NCBI RefSeq assembly: GCF_963678635.1 | Contig: NC_087066.1 | Location: 38,883,755 to 38,947,754, forward strand | Direction of reading: 5' to 3' | Origin: Symsagittifera roscoffensis | Lineage: Eukaryota > Xenacoelomorpha > Acoela > Convolutidae | Length of the DNA stretch: 64,000 nucleotides | Shown here: in pieces, positions 1-11,345 of the stretch | Numbering within the stretch: position 1 is the stretch's first letter | How the letters are laid out: each line of letters starts with the position of its first letter | Notes under the pieces: generated by a model | Seen by the model: only the letters and a program-made list of their open reading frames with translations | Database searches by the model: none | Told to the model about the DNA's origin: nothing | Position numbers and translations under genes: made by a program

Positions 1-263
1 CTTTGTTAATTGATGAGGAATATATATCACAAGAAGCCTCTTACACAGCCCAACAAAGTTCTAGCTGGGTTACCAAAAACCCGTAGAAGAGAAAATATTT
101 TTGCTTGATAGTCAAGCAATTATTACTTCACAAAACACAAAATTTTTGCTTTAAAACAAATTGTTAACAATTTACTCTAAATTTTGGGGATTTAACCTTT
201 CTGAAACTTTATTGGGCTGTGTAAGAGGCTTCTTGTGATATATATTCCTTATCAATTAACAAG
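1..263. repeat. Foldback / MITE-like hairpin element
   Basis: Bases 1-53 and 212-263 are inverted copies of one another over about 52 bp with about one mismatch (the arm includes TTGGGCTGTGTAAGAGGC and its complement). The loop is about 158 bp of AT-rich sequence with no ORF. A long terminal inverted repeat around a short non-coding core is what non-autonomous DNA elements (MITEs or foldback elements) look like. The left end may continue outside the window, so no target-site duplication can be judged. It lies in what should be an intron of the GIT gene. Confidence 0.75.
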
Positions 264-689
264 CACTTTCAGCGTAACTTTTGATTAATTGAAAAAACCC
301 AACGTGGCCCATTTTTGGGGTAGAAAAAAAATTTTGGTTGAGAATTTAGGAGAAAAACTTGCACAATATTAATTCTGATGAAATTCTAATCAACTTTTCT
401 TCGCATCACTTTTGTCTATTTTTAACCCAAAATGAGAAAAACGCGTTTGAAAATTCAAGTTTTGTACGCATAATTAAAATCAGCACTGTAGAAATGCACT
501 GAACTTAAAAAGAAATGACAAGTCAAACCGCGAAAAATCAAAATTGAGTGTGAACAGATTCTAAGACTTTTTCTGAAAAACAAAAAGAAAAAAATCAGCA
601 AGACCTATATACGAGTACTCACAACGTTCATTACTCTTAATTAGGTAATTAAACAACAACAGCAATAAACACAAAAGAAGGAGCCCTAC

Positions 690-3600
690 CTCCTGTTGTT
701 AGATCAATTTGTTCTGGCTGCAACTGCATCTGTCTTCGTCTTGTTTCGATTAGCACGTCTCGTATGAAAGTGTTCAACTCGCGAGAATTGAATCGGGCCA
801 GCTTCTGGCGGCTCTAAACACAACAATCATTTGCAATTTTTTCAGTAACAGATGAGTTACAGTATAATTAGTGTCAAAAACTTAATCGGGTGGCTCTAAA
901 TTATTCGATAGTTTACATTATTGACGTCATTTTTGGTCTGAATGAAATGACCAATCTTCATTTCATTTCTTTTCAACGCTCTAAACTTCCTTCAATAAGA
1001 ACTCTAAATACACACACAAACCACACATCCCCCCATTGATACAGCGTCGTGAGACTTGTAGTTTTAAAATGCTTCAAGGGCTCGTAATTACATCGATAGA
1101 CAAAACAATTGGGATCTTAAGGTCGCAACGTAATCCTTAAGAATTATTAAGGTCTCAATATTGAAGAATTTATAGTGTCTTAATTTTTCAAATCTAAATA
1201 AAAAATTAAACAAAAGTCGAGCAGATGAAGTTTATTGAAACTTTCTGAAACTTAGCTGTTGAAATGTTTAAATGCTATTACGGTTAAAAACTGACTGTTT
1301 TATTAGATACTAAATCTCCTGATTTTCTAAGGGTTTCACCTGGTTACGGGTGGAAGAGAAGCTAGGGTTGAGGGGCAGGAAAGGCACGATGTTGATGTTG
1401 GGCTGCTCGAAGGGGTCGTTGGAACTGGACACCAGGTATCCATCCACCTCCCGACGCTCCACTTCGTCAAACAGATCAGATACTAGATCACAAAACTGCT
1501 CATCACTCAGCTAAAACATGGCCAACAGACATTTGGAAAAGATTCAATGAACGCAAGTAAACAAAAGACCGAACTTCTTTGAAAAAATCTCAACTTTCGA
1601 AGTTCCTTTCTGCTGTTCGATTGTGGACTTTACCTTCCTTTTAACAATGGAAATAAACTAAACTTGAAAACAAATCAAAAGTAACACCACGAAAAAGCAA
1701 ATTTGAGCCGAAAAAAAAACTTTCCACAGAGGCGAAGCCGAGCTTCACAAGACTTCCCATGTAAACAAAGAGGCGAAGTTGCACTTCGCATACACAACCA
1801 AAAATGTGAACGTTAACGCAACTGGGAAATATTGAATGAGTAAAAGTTTGAGTCTGCAAAATTATGCACGCCAATTATGAGTCTACATAATTGCTAAGTG
1901 ACGCAAGCCAATTATGACGCTTTAGCAGTACCAGTCAGTTTTGAAAAAAAAAAAAAAAATTTACCAACTAAAATGCCTCAATTTATAGAGCGGAGGCATT
2001 TTAACTAGTGTACGAAAAAGTTCATTGAAAACATCCGACCCTGCTGAGGTTCGAACCCTTTTATTTTGTCGTGGGTCTCCTTCCCTACTTCTACGCTACA
2101 GATACATGATACCTTGAAGCTAAAGTGTTATTTGTAATATAATAGTCTGTATTAAAATCAATATCCTTAGCATTGGCTGTACTTAATAGCTGGTTATTGA
2201 TCAAAATGAATACTTTCAAAAAGAACACATTGTGTCGTAGCAATATTTGCGACTTAGGTTCGAAAAAAATGTTCATACTATAACACAAGCTTTGCTTGTC
2301 TAAAAACACATTGGGTTACAAACTAGTGAATGAAAAAAAAACAGAAGTAAAAAAATACTAAAATTATGTTGAAAAAAATTACTTGAGAAAAGTTGATAAA
2401 CTACAGCTACAAAAACAGTAACAGAAGCAGTTCAGAGACAACTGCTTCTGTTACTGTAACAGAAACAGTTTATTTGTAACAGAAGCAGTTCATTTGTAAC
2501 AGAAGCCTGTTTGTATCAGAAGCAGTTCATAAAAAGTCCTTAAAAATGGAAATCATTTACCAAGCGTGAACAAAGGCGACAAACTTTGAGTCGAAACCTT
2601 TTGAGCCGAAAAAAAAACTGTTATCATAAAAAACAATCATTAAATTTTAAAGTTTTCACGACCCATCCAAACTGAAACACATAATTCAAAACGAACATAT
2701 TTTGCCCTCGAAATTATGCAAAAAAATTGACTATGTTGACTCTGTTAAAAAAAAAAAGAAAGAAAAAATGAAAAAACTCACAATCAGACATGGTAAATTT
2801 ACAAATTTGTGGAGTTTTAGTTATAGTAACAAAACCCATTCTTTAAAAAGTAAACCAAAAAAACCCTACCAGATAAAAAAGCCGTTAAAAAAGGAAATTG
2901 AACGGACAGAATCAAGGACGAAAACCAGGTACCCAATAAAATGGGATTTTTTTGGAAAAGATAATTACAACTTGAAACGGGCTTGAACTAATTACTAGCA
3001 AAATGATAGTTTTTTACTTGAAATTGAGCATGTCAGATTCTCTAGAAGTGAAGATACTGTGGACAAAGTTGTTTACGGGAAAAAGTCTTGTATCCCATTG
3101 CAATACTCCTGCTTATCGCAAGGGTAAAGACTTTCCTGAAAAGAAATTATCGCGACCAATATCCGAGTCCGAATTACGTTCATCGATTCTTAATAAAAAC
3201 TTATTTCTTAAGCCTCAATTACAGTATAAACCCTCGCAACAGCCCTCACCCATGAAGCCAAAGCCGCAAAGGAAATACTTTCGCGGAAACTTTATCGAAC
3301 GTTTATTTCGCATTACTTGTAGATCGCCATTGGGTGATATGTTACAAAAGGTGTTAATTTGGAGAAATATTTGGATTGTGCGTGTATTAAATTTGAGAAC
3401 TCTTATGAATATTCTGGTCGTTTGATTTCGTACATGCTACTAAGATAGTTTTTGTAAATATATTACTCTGCCAGATGAAATGTTATGCAAAAAAATCAAA
3501 TTTTACCTTTCTTTTACCAAAAAATTGAATTAGAAGTTAATGATAAACTGTTCGAAGTATAACAAAGAGCGATCCAGCTATCTGACTTAAATATGCCAGC

Positions 3601-5565
3601 TATTGTAATATATCACCCGACAATAATCTCGTCAAGTTAGCAGGAATTCTACCGCACCATGGCCGCGATAAGTTGAGGATATATCTTAATTTAGATTTCT
3701 GTTTTCATAACTATATTTACATGCAATCCGAATTTCCATATGCTGTTATCGAAATAATAACCTCAGTGGTTTAACAAAAAACATGCTTTCCAAATTAAAA
3801 ATAATTCTCCAGAAAAAAACGAAACCAACTCACCGATTGTAGCTTCTCGATAGCGTTTTTCATCAACTGGGCTGAATCGCAGGACGATTCTTTCAGCCTC
3901 GGAATCAATATATGCTCCCCTTTCGCATGCTCTAAAAATTACCCATATTGCCCAATTCAGCTTTAACAGTTTTTTTTGAAATTCAGCTTTAACAATTTTT
4001 TAATGCGTACTATTTAAATTATCTACAATATTATTGCGAATTGAGATTTTTTAAACAATTTTGACAAATTCCGATTGATTCAAGCATTCAAGATCTCGGA
4101 AAGTCATGTACTTTGCTGATAAATTGAATTAATTTTCAACCATTTTTTTTGTAAAATTCAAGAATTCAAATTTTGTGGTCAAAACATTTCAATTTTAAGC
4201 TCGAAAATTTTACCCTCAGTGTCTGTCTTTTCTGATAAAATTGACTAACTGGGTCGCTGAGCAGAGATGAAATACGTCAGCTTGTCTGTCACTTGATATC
4301 TCAACTCTGTCAATCTAGCGGCCAGGCCCAGTTTCCTGTAGTCTTTGGCAACCTGTTCAGGCAGCCGATCCTCGAAGTCAGTCGCACACACATCTGCCCC
4401 ATTTAGAACGAGAAGCTCAACTTGGATCTCAACTCCCGATTGAGCGGATAGATGCAGAGGAGCCATTCCCGTCATCTAAGAAAAAAAAACACTTCAAATG
4501 TGTTCCGGTTAAACTGAAAAACAGAACGCCTCAGCAATCAACAAACTTTCATAATACATTAAGTTATTTGCATTTAATGAGCACACATTGACGATGCCCT
4601 AATGCGGAGCCAGTGATCTTATCGTTTATTAGAATTTAAAAGTCTTCAAATAACATCACATTGCTTACCAGCGGAGCCTCGATCACAAAGCCGAGCTACC
4701 AATAACGGGCACTGATTACCTTAACTATATTTGCCAGACAAAAATGTTCGATTTCAGCAATTTTTTTAAATTTTAAACTAAACCTAATTACCCCATTTTT
4801 CATGTTGACATTGGCACCCATTATGATACATCTCAGTGTCGACTCCAAATGAGGTGTCTTCACAGCTATTTGAAGAGTCTGAAAGTAAGATAACTAGCAT
4901 CAATAGGTCAAGTCATTTTCTTTTTGTTGTCGAACTCGACTTACTTTGCTCAGTTCTGATGGTGAAAGTACATCTTCGGTTCTCTTTACAAAATTTAATC
5001 CCGCATATTTTGCCCGAATGAAATCACTCTTTGCTGTTCTGAAACAAATCACAGAATGTTTTCTAATTGTCTACTCGAAGAAGCAAATCGCAAAAATTGC
5101 TTGATTGTGTACTTACATTTTATCATCTTTCGATGGTTTCTTCTGGTTTTTAGACATGGCTTTTGATATATTTTCCTCCCACACAGCATTTCCATTGCTC
5201 TTGCAAATTGCTTCCACCAGCTAAAAATCAAAATTTCATCGTAATAGATCCCATCAAGAAATATTTGCCATTCCATAGTAAAGCAACCCTGATTTGATGC
5301 AAAGTCAATTTGCGATCTGCAAGAAGACCTACCTTGAACTGAGCCGAGTTTTTAAGAAGCATCATTGGCTTAACATACGAAATATGGCTTCCCAAACTTC
5401 TGTGAACTGATGCACACTCACTGCATAGCACAACGCATTTGTTCAGTGAAACCCAGTCAGCGACTAAACACATAATATTACAAAAAAACATAAGTTATTC
5501 ATTTGATCAAACTGATTTTTGAAAGACAACTAACCTGGGCAGTCACAGTCAGCACAGCAAGTCAT
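690..5565 (-). CDS. GIT: GIT-family ArfGAP with ankyrin repeats and Spa2-homology domain (3' end beyond window)
   Basis: GIT proteins are GTPase-activating proteins for Arf and scaffolds that bind PIX and paxillin at focal adhesions and endosomes. Nine coding exons can be placed on the minus strand, all with GT-AG borders and compatible phases: 5535-5565, 5333-5463, 5117-5220, 4945-5038, 4792-4878, 4250-4475, 3834-3931, 1340-1510 and 690-813 (1066 nt, about 355 codons). The ArfGAP zinc finger is C-x2-C-x16-C-x2-C (CADC ... CSEC), followed by VHRSLGSHIS with the catalytic arginine. Then come a KSDFIRAKYAG linker, ankyrin repeats (MAPLHLSAQSG, ELLVLNGAD), and two Spa2-homology repeats (FDEVERRE with VPFLPLNPSFSSTRNQ; KLARFNSRELNTFIRDV). 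Order and spacing match animal GIT1/GIT2 (usually 650-760 aa), so the coiled coil and paxillin-binding part lie left of base 1. The chosen start is the only in-frame ATG of exon 1. An upstream in-frame TGA bounds it, unless an unseen upstream exon supplies the start. Confidence 0.93.
2415..2530. repeat. Perfect 18-bp stem hairpin followed by a short minisatellite
   Basis: Bases 2415-2432 (ACAGTAACAGAAGCAGTT) and 2440-2457 are perfect inverted copies around a 7-nt loop. The same core then recurs as imperfect direct copies (TGTAACAGAAGCAGTTCAT and variants) up to about 2530. No coding content. Confidence 0.8.
2556..2640 (+). repeat. Dispersed repeat shared with the 5.9-7.0 kb and 8.9-9.9 kb regions
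   Basis: The stretch resembles 6020-6100 and 6915-6970 (and their copies 2905 bp further on). All contain an AAGCG-GTGAACAAAG-type start, then a GAAACC-TTT-AGCC-AAAAAAA segment and a TGATAAAA-type end. This marks an interspersed element present both inside the GIT intron and upstream of the gene. Confidence 0.5.
2702..3425 (+). other. Two adjacent unrecognised ORFs inside the GIT intron
   Basis: Two plus-strand ORFs, 2702-2986 (94 aa, first codon not ATG, very lysine-rich) and 3003-3425 (140 aa, ATG start), lie in tandem 16 bp apart in one frame class each. The second has proline- and lysine-rich stretches (KPQLQYKPSQQPSPMKPKPQ) and an amphipathic C-terminal end. I recognise no domain. They may be a nested host gene, a decayed mobile-element ORF or chance ORFs in A-rich sequence. 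They run antisense to the GIT transcript. Confidence 0.25.
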
Positions 5566-5825
5566 GCTTTTGACAGAACAAACACTACATCAAGACTACC
5601 TACAAAAGTAATCACAAAAGAATTTCAAGGCCAAGTTGGACATGATCTGATCAATTTGTCTAACTCCAGGCCGTTTTATTTTGCTTTTAAGCCGTGCGAA
5701 TCAAATCTTACATTCAAATTCTTACTTAAGGCTGCGCGTAGTTTTTGAGCGATAAAAACGCTTCCCAAGCTTGTTCGAGAACAACAAAATAAATTGTCTG
5801 AAACTTTTTTAAACCGCAATGACAA
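5566..5825. other. 5' flank of GIT before the tandem duplication
   Basis: About 260 bp separate the GIT start exon from the first base of the 2905-bp duplicated segment. No convincing TATA box, initiator or CpG cluster is visible. The GIT promoter and 5' UTR should lie here or further upstream within repeats. Confidence 0.4.
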
Positions 5826-6313
5826 TAGAAAACAAAACAAAATTAACCATAGATCAAATGAGTTTCATTAATAGCCTGTCTAGATACAATCGTAAAAAAT
5901 AAAAAAAGTCGAAAAACTCCGGCACTGCCGAAAACACTAGATGTAAGCAATTGAATAAAGCTAGTTTTGAAAAAAAATATGCAAAGACAAAAAAATGTAC
6001 AACTGCATTGAAAAAAAACTTAACAAGCGGTGAACAAAGCCAAGAGTACCTGAGCAGAAACCGTTTAAGCCAAAAAAATATAAAACCTGATAAAATGATT
6101 TTAACACTTTAATTGCATTTCCAAATTAATTCGAGTCCCCCTCCCCCTCAAAATACCCATACACGCACAAAAACATTTTCTTCGGTCATCAAAAGACACC
6201 ATGTAATGCCACTAAGCCAACAAAACAGGCCGAAATCATCAGGGACTAAAAACAACAACCAATGTCGTAAAAATTTTTTAAAAAGTCGAAAAACGCTAGA
6301 TGTATAATATGTA

Positions 6314-6843
6314 GCAAAAAGTTCGGACAGACAGAATTAATTAAATTGAGCAATCAGTGCTTTCGGACGCTTTTTTGCATGCTAAACCTGAAGCCGAACA
6401 ACCTTGAACTTTTCGTCAGACTAAATTCAAAATGCGAGATCGTCGATTATACGATGATTATACTAGCCTAATTTTTAAATACTGCGATGAACATCCAGAT
6501 TCACTATAAAATAGTTAGCAAAATTAATTTAAAAATCGAAACCCAGAAATATTTTCAACAAAAAACACAGATTAGGCCGCCCCAATAAAACGGAAGTGAA
6601 GATGAATAAATCATTCAAAATTTGAAACTAATCGCAGAAAAATATTAACCACCCTGAGCAACAACTTTCCTGTTTCAAGGTTGACTATTCGATCCTTCGG
6701 ATGCAATTGCCCGCCAATGATATAGGTTTTGAGCGAAACTCTGCTTTATAAACTTTCGCCGCTATGTTTATTTCAGTTTTAATTTCCGTTGATGTCTAGA
6801 CAGTTGTTCTTTTTAATTAATTCTGTCTGTCCGAACTTTTTGC
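6314..6843. mobile_element. MITE-like element, 32-bp terminal inverted repeats (copy 1)
   Basis: Left end 6314-6345 (GCAAAAAGTTCGGACAGACA...) and right end 6812-6843 are inverted complements over about 32 bp around a core of about 466 bp that encodes nothing recognisable. The surrounding sequence (TAAGCAATTGAATAAAG...) occurs in direct orientation on both sides (from 5944 and 6851), so the element sits inside an older repeat unit. Confidence 0.8.
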
Positions 6844-7003
6844 AACTCTCTATAAGCAATTGAATAAAGTTAGTTTTGAAAAAAAAAGCGCAAAGACAGA
6901 AAAATGTCCGACTGCACCAAGCGGTAAACAAAGCCAAAAGCACCTAAGCAGAAACCGTTTAGCCTAACTGTTGGGATAAAGTTATTAAATAGTTTCGGGT
7001 CTA

Positions 7004-7447
7004 GGACAACAAGCCGACGGGACTTCAAGCCGATGGGACTTCAGGCCGAAAATTAAACTTTACAAGCACCTCAAATCAATATTTTTCCATCTGTAAAACG
7101 TTGCTTGGCAAAATCGTAGGTTATTTTACTCCATAATAAGCGTTGTTTATGACAATGAACCACTTGAGTTTTGGCATCCGTTAAAAATATCAGCCGGTTT
7201 TTGAAATGCATAAATTATAAACAAGAAAATTACCTTCAACCGTGTTTTATTTTTCAACTTTCCAAAACATCATTTGGAGGCTTAAATTTGATGAAAACGC
7301 TAGTAAGTACCGAATAAAGATCATGAAATTGAAAAATTTTGCAAAAAAAATTTCAAATTAATCATATTTCATGACTTAGAGAGAAAATTTTCGGCTTGAA
7401 GTCCCTAATTTTACGATTCGGCTTGAAGTTCCGTCGGCTTGATGTCC
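7004..7447. mobile_element. Second MITE-like hairpin element (copy 1)
   Basis: Bases 7004-7055 and 7386-7447 are inverted repeats built on the motif CAAGCCGACGGGACTTCAAG, itself partly iterated within each arm. The core of about 330 bp is AT-rich and non-coding. It lies just upstream of the SGNH/PHD fragments. Confidence 0.75.
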
Positions 7448-7792
7448 GGCACCCAAAAGTTTCATGTGATAAGATACGCTCATAAAGATACGCTTGTAAG
7501 AAGAAGGCCCGAGACGGGATTTCAGAGACAAGCTCGTCAAGCAGCCATGCTCTTCTCTACTCGGACATCTCTGCCGGAGCCTCCACCCGTGAAAAAACAG
7601 GTTGTAATCGCTTTCATTTCTTTTTTGTTTATTTGTTTTTAAAATTCATTTTTCTACAATCCATTATACAATCTCTTCTTTCTCTTGTTTTGCCTCTTTT
7701 GTACCCTGTTTACTGAATATCCGTGCCGAAGTACAGACCGAAGGGGCTACTCTAGTGGAACAGGAAACTGGTAATAAGAACCTCAAGGGCTA

Positions 7793-8228
7793 AGTACTGC
7801 AGCCCCAAAGATGTCGGAACCACGGTTCACTCGTACAGAGGTGCAAAACTAGCCGACCTTGCAGCTACTGTCTTGCGCTACCCCTCGCAGAAACTGAATT
7901 GTGTTACTTCAGTAGCCTGCTCTATTGATAACTCATCTACTGTTTCAGATTTTGCTAAAAATTGGAGATTTTTAATAAAATTGGTAATTCATAAGTTTAA
8001 CCCAAATGTGATTAATCTCCCAAGTACCATGCTCTCTGCAAATAATCACATCATAAACAGAAAACTTGATGCTCCAAATAAACATTTGTTTCGCCTTACT
8101 AATACATTTTTACCACTCAATAATCCGAAATGTTTCCCCCAATCTAAACGTTAATTTTAGTGCTGGTATGTTTTGTAAAGATGGTATTCATTTTTCTTTT
8201 TATGGTGATAAAATTTGTTGCTCGCTCA
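7793..8228 (+). pseudogene. SGNH-hydrolase (esterase) fragment of a retroelement ORF1, copy 1
   Basis: In one frame the translation reads GTTVHSYRGAKLADLA (resembling the block-II glycine region of SGNH/GDSL esterases), followed by a helix-rich stretch with KFNPNVINLPS. After a stop/frameshift near 8155 comes KDGIHFSFYGDK, which fits the block-V catalytic D-x-x-H. The block-I GDS and block-III GxND motifs are not visible, so the domain is incomplete. SGNH esterases are known accessory domains of ORF1 in several animal non-LTR retrotransposon families. The placement directly before a PHD finger and an RT fits that role. Confidence 0.5.
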
Positions 8229-8274
8229 GCTAACTTTTTATTTACCATAAAATTACCCTCCACGTTGCCAAATT

Positions 8275-8440
8275 ATGGCCGATAAAACAAACTGCCATAT
8301 TTGCAAACGCCACCTCCAAAAAGTAGGCATATGGTGTATCAATTGCAAAGCATACATCCATGTCACATGTAGCGGGCTAAAGAGCAGCAAATTTTAAAAC
8401 GATGGGTTCTCCTGCATGCAATGCACCCCGAAAACCTTGC
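8275..8440 (+). pseudogene. PHD/RING-like zinc finger of a retroelement ORF, copy 1
   Basis: From ATG at 8275 the translation gives CHIC, then WCINC, IHVTC and, past an in-frame TAA at 8395-8397, FSCMQC. The spacing C-x2-C-x9-C-x2-C-x4-H-x2-C-x16-C-x2-C fits a C4HC3 PHD-like finger, of the kind found near the N-terminus of ORFs in animal non-LTR retrotransposons. The stop codon splits the finger, so this copy is dead. Confidence 0.6.
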
Positions 8441-9218
8441 AAAATGGTTTAACTCTACCAACAGACCAACAAGCACAGCACCCATCACAACATCTTCGGC
8501 AACACCCGAAATAAACGTACTGCCCAACGCAACAAAACCTAATCCATCGCCTCCAGCAATCACTGCAGCCCCCATCGACTCCTGAAAACTTATTGATCAA
8601 GAACGTGAAAAAAAAATAAGCGACATACATCAAAATGTCGTTAACTAGAAACCGCGCTTCTTAGTTCTAAGCAAGAACAAGCCCGGTTTCCAATTCATAG
8701 AATTACTGAACCAGCAGCTGTTGTCATCAGTAGAAAACAAAACAAAATTAACCATAGATCAAATGAGTTTCATTAATAGCCTGTCTAGATACAATCGTAA
8801 AAAATAAAAAAAGTCGAAAAACTCCGGCACTGCCGAAAACACTAGATGTAAGCAATTGAATAAAGCTAGTTTTGAAAAAAAATATGCAAAGACAAAAAAA
8901 TGTACAACTGCATTGAAAAAAAACTTAACAAGCGGTGAACAAAGCCAAAAGTACCTGAGCAGAAACCGTTTAAGCCAAAAAAATATAAAACCTGATAAAA
9001 TGATTTTAACACTTTAATTGCATTTCCAAATTAATTCGAGTCCCCCTCCCCCTCAAAATAACCATACACGCACAAAAACATTTTCTTCGGTCATCAAAAG
9101 ACACCATGTAATGCCACTAAGCCAACAAAACAGGCCGAAATCATCAGGGACTAAAAACAACAACCAATGTCGTAAAAATTTTTTAAAAAGTCGAAAAACG
9201 CTAGATGTATAATATGTA

Positions 9219-9748
9219 GCAAAAAGTTCGGACAGACAGAATTAATTAAATTGAGCAATCAGTGCTTTCGGACGCTTTTTTGCATGCTAAACCTGAAGCC
9301 GAACAACCTTGAACTTTTCGTCAGACTAAATTCAAAATGCGAGATCGTCGATTATACGATGATTATACTAGCCTAATTTTTAAATACTGCGATGAACATC
9401 CAGATTCACTATAAAATAGTTAGCAAAATTAATTTAAAAATCGAAACCCAGAAATATTTTCAACAAAAAACACAGATTAGGCCGCCCCAATAAAACGGAA
9501 GTGAAGATGAATAAATCATTCAAAATTTGAAACTAATCGCAGAAAAATATTAACCACCCTGAGCAACAACTTTCCTGTTTCAAGGTTGACTATTCGATCC
9601 TTCGGATGCAATTGCCCGCCAATGATATAGGTTTTGAGCGAAACTCTGCTTTATAAACTTTCGCCGCTATGTTTATTTCAGTTTTAATTTCCGTTGATGT
9701 CTAGACAGTTGTTCTTTTTAATTAATTCTGTCTGTCCGAACTTTTTGC
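9219..9748. mobile_element. MITE-like element, 32-bp terminal inverted repeats (copy 2)
   Basis: Duplicate of the 6314-6843 element carried by the second 2905-bp copy. It is not an independent insertion, because the flanks are duplicated with it. Confidence 0.8.
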
Positions 9749-9908
9749 AACTCTCTATAAGCAATTGAATAAAGTTAGTTTTGAAAAAAAAAGCGCAAAG
9801 ACAGAAAAATGTCCGACTGCACCAAGCGGTAAACAAAGCCAAAAGCACCTAAGCAGAAACCGTTTAGCCTAACTGTTGGGATAAAGTTATTAAATAGTTT
9901 CGGGTCTA

Positions 9909-10352
9909 GGACAACAAGCCGACGGGACTTCAAGCCGATGGGACTTCAGGCCGAAAATTAAACTTTACAAGCACCTCAAATCAATATTTTTCCATCTGTA
10001 AAACGTTGCTTGGCAAAATCGTAGGTTATTTTACTCCATAATAAGCGTTGTTTATGACAATGAACCACTTGAGTTTTGGCATCCGTTAAAAATATCAGCC
10101 GGTTTTTGAAATGCATAAATTATAAACAAGAAAATTACCTTCAACCGTGTTTTATTTTTCAACTTTCCAAAACATCATTTGGAGGCTTAAATTTGATGAA
10201 AACGCTAGTAAGTACCGAATAAAGATCATGAAATTGAAAAATTTTGCAAAAAAAATTTCAAATTAATCATATTTCATGACTTAGAGAGAAAATTTTCGGC
10301 TTGAAGTCCCTAATTTTACGATTCGGCTTGAAGTTCCGTCGGCTTGATGTCC
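9909..10352. mobile_element. Second MITE-like hairpin element (copy 2)
   Basis: Duplicate of the 7004-7447 element in the second 2905-bp copy, with the same inverted arms. Confidence 0.75.
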
Positions 10353-10697
10353 GGCACCCAAAAGTTTCATGTGATAAGATACGCTCATAAAGATACGCTT
10401 GTAAGAAGAAGGCCCGAGACGGGATTTCAGAGACAAGCTCGTCAAGCAGCCATGCTCTTCTCTACTCGGACATCTCTGCCGGAGCCTCCACCCGTGAAAA
10501 AACAGGTTGTAATCGCTTTCATTTCTTTTTTGTTTATTTGTTTTTAAAATTCATTTTTCTACAATCCATTATACAATCTCTTCTTTCTCTTGTTTTGCCT
10601 CTTTTGTACCCTGTTTACTGAATATCCGTGCCGAAGTACAGACCGAAGGGGCTACTCTAGTGGAACAGGAAACTGGTAATAAGAACCTCAAGGGCTA

Positions 10698-11133
10698 AGT
10701 ACTGCAGCCCCAAAGATGTCGGAACCACGGTTCACTCGTACAGAGGTGCAAAACTAGCCGACCTTGCAGCTACTGTCTTGCGCTACCCCTCGCAGAAACT
10801 GAATTGTGTTACTTCAGTAGCCTGCTCTATTGATAACTCATCTACTGTTTCAGATTTTGCTAAAAATTTGAGATTTTTAATAAAATTGGTAATTCATAAG
10901 TTTAACCCAAATGTGATTAATCTCCCAAGTACCATGCTCTCTGCAAATAATCACATCATAAACAGAAAACTTGATGCTCCAAATAAACATTTGTTTCGCC
11001 TTACTAATACATTTTTACCACTCAATAATCCGAAATGTTTCCCCCAATCTAAACGTTAATTTTAGTGCTGGTATGTTTTGTAAAGATGGTATTCATTTTT
11101 CTTTTTATGGTGATAAAATTTGTTGCTCGCTCA
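10698..11133 (+). pseudogene. SGNH-hydrolase fragment, copy 2
   Basis: Second copy of the 7793-8228 fragment, 2905 bp downstream, with the same breaks and one residue change (W to L in the KN-RFL stretch). This copy is physically linked to the downstream RT. Confidence 0.5.
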
Positions 11134-11179
11134 GCTAACTTTTTATTTACCATAAAATTACCCTCCACGTTGCCAAATT

Positions 11180-11345
11180 ATGGCCGATAAAACAAACTGC
11201 CATATTTGCAAACGCCACCTCCAAAAAGTAGGCATATGGTGTATCAATTGCAAAGCATACATCCATGTCACATGTAGCGGGCTAAAGAGCAGCAAATTTT
11301 AAAACGATGGGTTCTCCTGCATGCAATGCACCCCGAAAACCTTGC
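11180..11345 (+). pseudogene. PHD/RING-like zinc finger, copy 2
   Basis: Same finger and same internal stop as at 8275-8440. Some 400 bp downstream the sequence continues into the conserved region N-terminal to the RT (from about 11730). The domain order of the element is therefore SGNH, PHD finger, linker, RT, endonuclease-like. Confidence 0.6.

Larger units (their letters stand above)
1511..3833 (-). other. Large GIT intron filled with repeats
   Basis: This intron between the last linker exon and the first Spa2-repeat exon is 2.3 kb, whereas the others are about 66-530 bp. It has a short hairpin near 1970-2005 (AAATGCCTC / GAGGCATTTT), the 2415-2530 hairpin and minisatellite, a piece of a dispersed repeat (2556-2640) and two plus-strand ORFs (2702-3425). 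The excess length is best explained by repeat insertion. Confidence 0.7.
5826..8730 (+). repeat. 2905-bp tandem duplication, copy 1
   Basis: Copy 1 of a direct head-to-tail duplication. Every landmark recurs exactly 2905 bp downstream. By eye I found only three differences: G/A near 6040 (8945), C/A near 6152 (9057) and G/T near 7963 (10868). The breakpoint shows the 5-bp sequence TAGAA at 5826, 8731 and 11636. The copy carries two hairpin elements, an SGNH fragment and a PHD-like finger. Confidence 0.95.

Noticed and set aside
2040-2110. tRNA-like A box (TAGCGTAGAAG) and B box (GGTTCGAACCT) on the minus strand
   Set aside because: Box spacing is near normal, but no acceptor stem pairs and the anticodon loop is wrong. 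At most a decayed tRNA-derived SINE piece; not called as a tRNA.
8363-8633. Cysteine-rich minus-strand ORFs (79 and 70 aa; copies at 11268-11538)
   Set aside because: They lie opposite the PHD-like finger and its downstream coding. The cysteines come from antisense reading of that frame.
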